From Candidatus Iainarchaeum sp. (GTDB lineage Archaea; Iainarchaeota; Iainarchaeia; Iainarchaeales; JAFCCW01), in NCBI GenBank assembly GCA_017609985.1, contig JAFCCW010000010.1, positions 1 through 64,000 on the forward strand: a stretch of 64,000 nucleotides of DNA. The letters run 5' to 3'. The translations under genes and the position numbers were made by a program. Below, in pieces: positions 58,330-64,000 of the stretch; position 1 is the first letter of the stretch; each line of letters begins with the position of its first letter. The notes under the pieces are model-generated. The model searched no databases. It had not been told where the DNA came from and saw only the letters and a program-made list of their open reading frames with translations.

Positions 58330-59391
58330 ATGAATCTTGATTTTAACCTGTATTCTGGCAATTACAAGCGATTTCTCATAATTCCTGCAATTCTTTTCAT
58401 AGTTTTTGCTTTAATGATTTTTGTTTTTCCAGGCCTTGAACAAGGTCTTGATCTCAAAGGAGGAACACTTTTAGTAATCAAATCAGAAAAATCTGTCGAC
58501 AAAGCAGACATTGAAAAAGTTTTGAAAGACAATTTTGAACTTTCAAACCTGCTTGTAAGCACAACAGCTGGCGCAACAGGCTATGGCACAAACATTGAGT
58601 TTACTGAAAACAAGGTTTTGTCAGAAGCTGATTCCCTGCTTAAAGAAGCAATTGAATCAAACAGTAGGGACAAGGCAAACCAGGCTCTTGCTCTGGTTTC
58701 AGACTTTGCAGTGCCTGAAAAAGACTATGGGGAAAACAATCTTTTCTTTGAAGAAGCAATTCAGACTCTTGAACGTGCAAGAGAAGCTTCAAACCAAAAA
58801 ATGCAGTCTCTGCTTGTTGAAGAGCTTGGCATTGAGGGAGAAGTAGCTTTTCAAAGAAAAGAAATTGGTCCAGCTCTCGGAAAAACATTTTGGGAAACAG
58901 CTCTATGGGTTGGAGTAACTGCTGCAGTTCTTGTAATAATAGTTATTTTCTTTTTCTTTAGGGAAGTTGTGCCAAGCATTGCAGTAATTCTCTCCGCAGT
59001 TCTTGACATAAGCTGTGCTCTTGCTTTAATGGCTTTGTTCAGCATTCCTCTCTCGCTTTCAAGCATTCCTGCTTTGTTAATGCTTGTTGGTTACTCTGTT
59101 GACACAGACATAATGCTCACAACCCGTGTTCTGAAAAGAAAAGAGGGGACTGCTGTGGACAGAACAAGGGAATCAATGAAAACAGGTCTTACAATGACTT
59201 TTACAACTCTTGCTGCTCTCACAGCAATGATTGTGATTTCTTTCACGAGCCAAATGTTTGTAATTTTTGAAATAGCTGCTGTTCTATTATTCGGTCTTAT
59301 TGGAGATTTGCCAAGCACCTGGCTAATGAATGCTCCAATCCTTCTTTGGTATGCTGAAAAAAAGGAAAAAGCAAAAAAGAGCGTGGTTTAA
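58330..59391 (+). CDS. secF: Protein export membrane protein SecF
   Basis: The 353-aa protein has the first helix with GLEQGLDLKGGTLLVI (the SecF D-x-x-GG), an extracytoplasmic domain, and five C-terminal helices with SecF motifs SAVLDISCALALMALFSIPL, LMLVGYSVDTDIMLTTRVLKRK and TFTTLAALTAMIVIS. Shine-Dalgarno AAAGGAG precedes ATG 58330. It directly precedes secD (one-base boundary), the usual archaeal order. Confidence 0.93.
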   Translation: MNLDFNLYSGNYKRFLIIPAILFIVFALMIFVFPGLEQGLDLKGGTLLVIKSEKSVDKADIEKVLKDNFELSNLLVSTTAGATGYGTNIEFTENKVLSEADSLLKEAIESNSRDKANQALALVSDFAVPEKDYGENNLFFEEAIQTLERAREASNQKMQSLLVEELGIEGEVAFQRKEIGPALGKTFWETALWVGVTAAVLVIIVIFFFFREVVPSIAVILSAVLDISCALALMALFSIPLSLSSIPALLMLVGYSVDTDIMLTTRVLKRKEGTAVDRTRESMKTGLTMTFTTLAALTAMIVISFTSQMFVIFEIAAVLLFGLIGDLPSTWLMNAPILLWYAEKKEKAKKSVV

Positions 59392-61020
59392 TTGAGTGAC
59401 TTAAAGGACTTTGCAAAAAACTGGCGTATTCTTCTCCTTCTAGCATTAGTAATGCTTTCATTTTTATTTATTGGACTGAACGGGCTTCAATTTGGAATAG
59501 ACTTTAGCGGAGGAACACAGTTTCAAATTCATTTAGGTGAAAAAATTACTGACCCTGCTGAAATGTCAAAAATAACTGCTGTTTTGTTTCAAAGAATGGA
59601 TGCTTATGGCTTGAAGGATACAAAGGTTACTTCTTGGGGAAACGAATTTGTTGTAGCTCAATTAGCTGAAACAGACCCTAAACGAGTTGAAGAAATCGAG
59701 TCAGTAATCAAAAAGCAGGGCTTGTTTGAAGTAACTCTTGACGGAAACATAATTTTTACAGGAAACGATATAATTGATATTTCCAGAGACCCTTCCAGAG
59801 GCTATGGTTTCAGAGACCTAGCTAACATGGTTGAATGGCATCTTCCATTTATGCTAAGAGACGCTGCTTCCCAGCGCTTTACTGAAGCAGCGTTTCACAA
59901 ATGTTCTGTTATTTCATATGACCCGTCCAGCGGATATGTTTACGAGTGTGAAAAAACATATTTCTTCCTTGACAGGCCAAGCACAGCAGTTATTGTAATT
60001 CCTCAAGAACTCTTCCTTGCAGACAGACAAGCCTTGCTTGCTGGAAATTCTCTTGAAAGCATTCCTGAAGGCACAAAGATAGAGAATCTTTTGCTAAATG
60101 CTGGAGTTCCAAATATTGTAATAAAAGACAGCAATATTTCCTCTGCGCAAATTCAGAAACTCTCTTCTCTTGCAGAAGAAAAAAGATTTGCTGTTGTTCC
60201 TTCAACTATTGACCAATCCACAAAAGACTTGCTTGAAGGTTTAGGTTTTGAATTATCAGAAATTTCTGTTGCTGCTAATACTTCAATTCCCTGGATTTGG
60301 GAAGTAACTGGTGCACAGCAGATTATTTCTCTTGGAGAAGATATTGCAAACATGGACAAGGCATCTGTTGACCAAGCTGAAAAATTTTCAAATCTTGTAA
60401 TTCGTGGTTTTGCTGGCGATGCAGACACTGCTCAATCCGAGCTAAGAGGTCTTGCGACACTTCTTGAATCAGGTTCTCTTTCAGTTCCTGTCGAAAGTGT
60501 CAGCAAGGAAACAATTTCTCCTCTTCTTGGAGAATCATTCCTCTTCAACGCAGCACTTATTGCATTTGTAGCTTTGCTGGTTGTAGCAATTGTTCTTTAC
60601 ATTAGGTACAGATATCTTCAGTTAATCATTCCAATGGTTTTCACTGCATTGAGTGAGGTAATCTTGATTCTTGGTTTTGCTGCAATGATTCACTGGAATC
60701 TAGATCTTGCCGCAGTTGCAGGAATTCTAGCAGCAGTTGGAACTGGTGTAGATGACCAAATAATAATAACTGATGAGTTAAGCAGAAAAGGAAAAGCAGC
60801 AGAATCAGGCTCTCTGGTCACAAGGATTTCAAGAGCTTTCTTCATAATCATGGCTGCTGCTGCAACAACTATTGCAACAATGTCTCCAATCATATTCCTT
60901 GGATTTGGTTTAGGAAAACTTGTTGGTTTTGCAATAACTACTATTGCCGGAGTAATAATCGGAGTATTCATCACAAGACCTGCGTTTGGAGAAATTGCAA
61001 AGCGCGTAATTAAGGACTAG
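59392..61020 (+). CDS. secD: Protein export membrane protein SecD
   Basis: The 542-aa partner of SecF uses proton flow to pull exported chains from the Sec channel. Motifs: FGIDFSGGTQFQIHLGEK after the first helix, the large P1 domain, then helices 2-6 with AAVAGILAAVGTGVDDQIIITDEL (D519-like motif), SRAFFIIMAAAATTIATMSPIIFLG and LVGFAITTIAGVIIGVFITRPAF. It starts at TTG 59392 directly after the secF stop. Confidence 0.93.
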   Translation: MSDLKDFAKNWRILLLLALVMLSFLFIGLNGLQFGIDFSGGTQFQIHLGEKITDPAEMSKITAVLFQRMDAYGLKDTKVTSWGNEFVVAQLAETDPKRVEEIESVIKKQGLFEVTLDGNIIFTGNDIIDISRDPSRGYGFRDLANMVEWHLPFMLRDAASQRFTEAAFHKCSVISYDPSSGYVYECEKTYFFLDRPSTAVIVIPQELFLADRQALLAGNSLESIPEGTKIENLLLNAGVPNIVIKDSNISSAQIQKLSSLAEEKRFAVVPSTIDQSTKDLLEGLGFELSEISVAANTSIPWIWEVTGAQQIISLGEDIANMDKASVDQAEKFSNLVIRGFAGDADTAQSELRGLATLLESGSLSVPVESVSKETISPLLGESFLFNAALIAFVALLVVAIVLYIRYRYLQLIIPMVFTALSEVILILGFAAMIHWNLDLAAVAGILAAVGTGVDDQIIITDELSRKGKAAESGSLVTRISRAFFIIMAAAATTIATMSPIIFLGFGLGKLVGFAITTIAGVIIGVFITRPAFGEIAKRVIKD

Positions 61021-61033
61021 TTCAACATTCAAA

Positions 61034-61118
61034 GAACTAGTTCAATTTTGTTTAAACTATAAACTAGTTTAAAATTTGTTTAAACCAGTCTAATTTTCAA
61101 ATAGACACTCTAAAGAGT
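61034..61118. repeat. Cluster of short palindromes between secD and the archaeosortase gene
   Basis: GAACTAGTTC (61034-61043), GTTTAAAC (61050-61057), TAAACTAGTTTA (61060-61071), a second GTTTAAAC (61078-61085) and ACTCTAAAGAGT (61107-61118) in 85 bp between convergent genes. May form hairpins acting as a bidirectional 3'-end region. Confidence 0.55.
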
Positions 61119-61120
61119 TT

Positions 61121-61600
61121 CTAAATCAGTTCACTAAAATCTTTTATTCCAGTAATTCTTTTAGTCAAATAAAACCAGGACATAATGATTGCTCCAGCCA
61201 TTGCATACCAGCTTGCAACATGCACTGCTTCAGCAAAATCAAGTCCCTGGGAAGAGGAAAGAAGAACAATGTAGACTCTTGCAAGATTCAACAACAGCAA
61301 AGCAATGCTTCCTGCAAGAAAAACCAGAATCTTTTTTTTCAAATCAGGTTTTCTAAGAGAAAAAACAATTGATGCAAGCACTGCGGATGAAACAAGTCCT
61401 GTGCAACTTGCGCCTATTTCAAAGTTTCCATTTTCCATCAACACAAGGTTTTCCTGTCGCTCCAATGAAAGCAGACCTGCTTCTGTTTCCGCAATCCCGT
61501 TCTCTAATGAATCCAATGGAGCTAGAAAAATCAGTGTCTGAAGCACAAGAAACACTGCAAAAAATTTTGCAAGAAAAACAACTGCTTTTTTTTCTACCAT
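61121..61600 (-). CDS. Archaeosortase/exosortase family transpeptidase
   Basis: The 159-aa multi-pass membrane protein carries the archaeosortase catalytic triad: Cys66 in EIGASCTGLVSS, Arg108 in LLNLARVYIV, and His127 in AEAVHVASWY. It has about five membrane helices. Archaeosortases process a C-terminal signal (short motif, membrane helix, basic tail) on surface proteins and transfer them to lipid. Several surface proteins in the window end in helix plus basic tail, but I see no PGF-CTERM-like motif shared among them, so the substrate motif is unknown. It overlaps carS. Confidence 0.85.
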   Translation of the reverse strand: MVEKKAVVFLAKFFAVFLVLQTLIFLAPLDSLENGIAETEAGLLSLERQENLVLMENGNFEIGASCTGLVSSAVLASIVFSLRKPDLKKKILVFLAGSIALLLLNLARVYIVLLSSSQGLDFAEAVHVASWYAMAGAIIMSWFYLTKRITGIKDFSELI

Positions 61601-62109
61601 GGAACTCGCTTCATTTTTATCTTAAATGCAATCACGTTAGAAATCTTGTGAACAAGAAGGGTCAATATTACGATTATGCCCACTTCCATTAGCTCTGGCA
61701 TATAAAGAAAGCTTCCAAAAAGCAAGGCCCCCACTACAAAATCTAGCTGGTCTACTCCAAATAATGCTTCTCCTCGCTCAATGCTTGCTCGTCTCTTAAA
61801 AAAGCTTGCAATAATATCTCCAAGAACAGCACCTAATGCAACCAGTAAACCATAAAGTGCATAATTGTCTGTTAAACTAAGAGTATAGCTTGGAAACGAA
61901 GTCTGCAAAATCAATCCTGCAAGAGCACCAAAAAATATTCCCGCAACAGTTCCCTGCCATGTTTTTCCGTTTCCAAAAATTCTTTTGTTGTCTAAAAAAT
62001 TGAGTCCAAAATCAATTGGAATGTCTCCTCCAAAAACCATTGCACAAGCATTTGCAATATACATTGGAGCAATCATTAACAATATCTTTAATAGCAAAAA
62101 CAAGCCCAT
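61594..62109 (-). CDS. carS: CDP-archaeol synthase
   Basis: The protein (about 171 aa from Met 62109) is an integral membrane enzyme that activates archaetidic lipid precursor (2,3-di-O-geranylgeranylglyceryl phosphate) with CTP. Family marks: IPIDFGLNFLDNKRIFGNGKTWQGTVAGIFFG and GALFGVDQLDFVVGALLF-type (GEALFGVDQLDFVVG) with LGDIIASFFKRR between. It shares an operon with archaeosortase. Confidence 0.93.
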   Translation of the reverse strand: MGLFLLLKILLMIAPMYIANACAMVFGGDIPIDFGLNFLDNKRIFGNGKTWQGTVAGIFFGALAGLILQTSFPSYTLSLTDNYALYGLLVALGAVLGDIIASFFKRRASIERGEALFGVDQLDFVVGALLFGSFLYMPELMEVGIIVILTLLVHKISNVIAFKIKMKRVPW

Positions 62110-62149
62110 CGAATTACCTATAACCAAAAAACAATTTAAATAGTTCTAG

Positions 62150-62824
62150 TCAAAGAAGAAGAAACAAAACAAAAGCAGTTATTGCTCCTGAAAAACTCCC
62201 TAAAAAATTAACTTCTGTATTATTTAATTTTCCTTTCAGTTCAAGAGTTGCTCCAAAAAAAGAATCAACCAAGCTTCCAACAAAACCAGAGCAAAGAATA
62301 ATCAGAATGCTCAATGGATTGGAATACCAGTAAAAATGAATTCCTCCAATAATCAAAGCTCCCGCAATTGAAGCAAGCAATCCAAGAGTTGTTACTCCTC
62401 CGTCAGTTCCAGGACTAACTTCTTTGAGATTTGTTATAAGTCTTGGTTTTTTCTTTGAAAGCAAGCCTATTTCGCTTGAAAGCGTGTCTGCAAGAGCGGC
62501 AGCCATGGCCCCAAAAAAAGCAATGTCTATATTTGCAATAAGTGCAATAAATGCAGCACTGCTGTTTCCAATAATATTACCTGTTGTTCTTTGTTCGTGA
62601 GACACAGCTCTGTTTTTTCTGCTGATTCTTGTGCTAATATCTGCCACAACAAAAAATAAGACTACTACGAGAAAATGCTTAAAACTTCCAAGTAAATAGA
62701 AAAGTAATCCGATTATTATTCCAATAATCACTCCTTTTTTGTCAAGTGATTTTTTTTTGAGCGAAATTATTGAGAATAAGATAATTATCCCGAGTACGAG
62801 CCCAATTTCAAGAAAAAAGTCCAT
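62150..62824 (-). CDS. DUF92/TMEM19-like membrane protein
   Basis: The 224-aa protein has about six membrane helices and the DUF92 (TIGR00297) patterns DKKGVIIGIIIGLLFY, AALADTLSSEIGLLSKKKPRLIT, SPGTDGGVTTLGLLAS, and FVGSLVDSFFGATLE. The family includes plant phytyl-phosphate kinase VTE6 and archaeal proteins thought to act on prenyl phosphates. A role in isoprenoid lipid metabolism next to carS is inference. Confidence 0.88.
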   Translation of the reverse strand: MDFFLEIGLVLGIIILFSIISLKKKSLDKKGVIIGIIIGLLFYLLGSFKHFLVVVLFFVVADISTRISRKNRAVSHEQRTTGNIIGNSSAAFIALIANIDIAFFGAMAAALADTLSSEIGLLSKKKPRLITNLKEVSPGTDGGVTTLGLLASIAGALIIGGIHFYWYSNPLSILIILCSGFVGSLVDSFFGATLELKGKLNNTEVNFLGSFSGAITAFVLFLLL

Positions 62825-62825
62825 C

Positions 62826-63425
62826 TTATTTCACTTTAAGGGTTGCTGTTTTTGCTATTTCAACTCTCTTAATTGGTGAAATCTTTTTTGCATTCTTAAA
62901 AATTTTAAGAGCAAGCACTCCAAATATTGCTTCTTGTTCAAGCTGTCTAAAGCTCTTTTTTACAGCAGATTTTTCAACAGCTTCTCTCATAATATGGCTT
63001 ATTTTTGTTTTCTGGCTCTTATTTGCCTTTTTTGAAGTAATTGTAATTGCTTTAAGCTTAACCTTGACTTTATCGCTTGTGACAACTGTTTGAACAGTTT
63101 CTATCTTGCTTCTTCTTCTTCTAATAATTCTTTTAAGATATGGTTCGTCAACAACATGTCCCTTTGTTACTGTTAACGCGTTGTCTCCTTGCACGCTTTC
63201 AATCATAAAACTAACTGTAATGTGCCTGTGCTTTCTTTCAGCTGTTAATGAGCCAAGATTAACCTTGAGTGTTCTTCCAATTAAGAGCTCGGGTTTTTCA
63301 GAAGGAGTTTCTCCAAGAACTTTTCTGTCAAATTCTCCTGGAGCGATTATCTTAAACCATCGCTTCTTTTTCCACTTGCTCACAGTTCTTTTTGAACTAC
63401 TTTTTTTGATTTCTTTTTTTCCCAT
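62826..63425 (-). CDS. rps3ae: Small ribosomal subunit protein eS1 (S3Ae)
   Basis: The 199-aa protein matches archaeal S3Ae: basic N-terminus with WKKKRWFKIIAPGEF, IGRTLKVNLGSLT, KHRHITVSFMI, VVDEPYLKRIIRRRRSKIETV, and the C-terminal VKRVEIAKTATLKVK-type end. Length is normal. The uS15-eS1 order is common in archaea. Confidence 0.95.
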   Translation of the reverse strand: MGKKEIKKSSSKRTVSKWKKKRWFKIIAPGEFDRKVLGETPSEKPELLIGRTLKVNLGSLTAERKHRHITVSFMIESVQGDNALTVTKGHVVDEPYLKRIIRRRRSKIETVQTVVTSDKVKVKLKAITITSKKANKSQKTKISHIMREAVEKSAVKKSFRQLEQEAIFGVLALKIFKNAKKISPIKRVEIAKTATLKVK

Positions 63426-63429
63426 AAAA

Positions 63430-63546
63430 TCACTTCATTTTTTGAACAATCTTGTCACATTTTTCAACAATTTCTTCTAGTTCTATTTCCATTTTTTCTT
63501 CCAAAAACTTTTTTTCATCTTTTTTAGCAGAAACCAAAAATTCCAT
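63430..63546 (-). CDS. 38-aa helical protein between uS15 and eS1
   Basis: Absent from the ORF track. ATG 63546 to TGA 63430 lies 15 bases after rps15 and 4 before rps3ae on the same strand. The product is one charged helix (DEKKFLEEKMEIELEEIVEKCDKIVQKMK). In other archaea the KEOPS subunit Pcc1 gene lies here; this could be its remnant or a short Pcc1-related protein, but the sequence is too short to show it. Confidence 0.5.
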   Translation of the reverse strand: MEFLVSAKKDEKKFLEEKMEIELEEIVEKCDKIVQKMK

Positions 63547-63561
63547 TAGCCACCAACTCAA

Positions 63562-64000
63562 TTATTTTGCGAGAAGCTCTGCGGTTTCCTCAGTATATCT
63601 CCAGTCTGCTGGAAGTCTTTTCTTTGACTTGTAATATTTTACTAATCGTCTTATTTTTGAAACAGTCAACTGATGACCTCTTTTAGCACTATAATCCTTG
63701 TTGTTCTCACCCATGTGAGATTTTAATTTAACACTTTTTCTTACCAGATTCATTAAGTCTTCTGGAATCTCGTCAAGAAGATTTTGTTCTCTTAAAATTT
63801 GCTGAACAGTTTTTTCAGTGGCAGCTTTTACATCTGGCACTCCATACTGGTCTCTAAGAATAATTCCTATTTCGCTGGGGGAATGACCTGCATTTGCAAG
63901 GTTAACTATTGCTTCAGTAATTTCCTCTGCATTAAAGGAAACCCAGCTTGGGTTTTCTCTTGAAGCAGGCTTTGTAGAGCCTGATTTTCCTCTTTTTCTC
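63562..64000 (-). CDS. rps15: Small ribosomal subunit protein uS15 (5' end outside window)
   Basis: The track lists only the C-terminal 92 aa, but the frame continues to the window edge: RKRGKSGSTKP, SWVSFNAEEITEAIVNLANAGHSPSEIGIILRDQYGVPDVKAAT. This matches archaeal uS15 (about 150 aa), which starts MA(R)MHSRRKGKSGS; only about six residues are missing. The C-terminus has LVRKSVKLKSHMGENNKDYSAKRGHQLTVSKIRRLVKYYK. Confidence 0.93.
   Translation of the reverse strand, partial: RKRGKSGSTKPASRENPSWVSFNAEEITEAIVNLANAGHSPSEIGIILRDQYGVPDVKAATEKTVQQILREQNLLDEIPEDLMNLVRKSVKLKSHMGENNKDYSAKRGHQLTVSKIRRLVKYYKSKKRLPADWRYTEETAELLAK

Noticed and set aside
63430-63546. Annotating the 38-aa ORF as KEOPS subunit Pcc1
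   Set aside because: The position fits, but the sequence is half the family length and shows no Pcc1 signature.
1-64000. CRISPR arrays, insertion sequences, rRNA genes
   Set aside because: No regularly spaced repeats, transposase-like proteins or rRNA-like sequence were seen on reading both strands.

Overview
The window is a gene-dense, AT-rich stretch of an archaeal chromosome. Archaeal identity rests on the replicative DNA polymerase D (DP2 and DP1), Orc1/Cdc6, the termination ribonuclease FttA (aCPSF1), the proteasome beta subunit, RNA polymerase subunit K, ribosomal proteins eS17, eS1 (S3Ae) and uS15, EF-1 beta, archaeal NAC, HerA-NurA, Hel308, Taw3, CDP-archaeol synthase, an archaeosortase and archaeal SepF. 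Promoters look like TATA boxes about 25-30 bp before the start, and many genes also carry Shine-Dalgarno sites of the GGAGGTGAT type. The many small, poorly conserved surface proteins and small zinc proteins would suit a DPANN-type lineage (Diapherotrites-like), but this placement is only inference.

Layout. 1-2 kb: secreted or membrane surface proteins with a ribbon-helix-helix regulator. 2-6.2 kb: RNA and translation genes (taw3, thpR, CCA-adding enzyme, tRNA-Arg, zinc-ribbon protein, EF-1 beta). 6.7-14.3 kb: DNA repair and information processing (rad50, rps17e, rpoK, a catalytically dead PolB paralogue, herA, a zinc-ribbon protein, nurA). 14.3-31 kb: an accessory zone with glycosyltransferases, small membrane proteins, a MopE-like secreted protein, several decayed genes, small zinc proteins, a candidate structured RNA and unusual intergenic motifs. 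31-41.6 kb: core genes (fttA, psmB, FKBP isomerase, nac, hel308). 41.7-49.4 kb: an operon of large surface proteins. 49.5-61 kb: cell division and replication (sepF, orc1/cdc6, polD large and broken small subunit, UPF0147, NOG1 GTPase, secF-secD). 61-64 kb: archaeosortase, carS, DUF92, eS1 and uS15.

Main discoveries. (1) Four promoters share an element GTTCACCGGAA placed 20-22 bp upstream of the TATA box: nurA-zinc ribbon-herA, the dead PolB paralogue (two copies), a 45-aa zinc protein and a leader-peptide/38637 operon. This looks like a previously undescribed regulon, probably tied to DNA repair. (2) The 515-aa protein after herA is a PolB relative whose motif C (YGDTDS) has become CQGNSA. 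(3) The DP1 gene is frameshifted and lacks the DxH metal-binding segment. (4) The 10-mer TATACATAAC recurs in intergenic DNA, repeatedly within a few bases of stop codons and in sense orientation, so it may be a 3'-end signal. (5) Intergenic 21668-21739 can fold into a two-stem RNA. None of these was tested by computation here.
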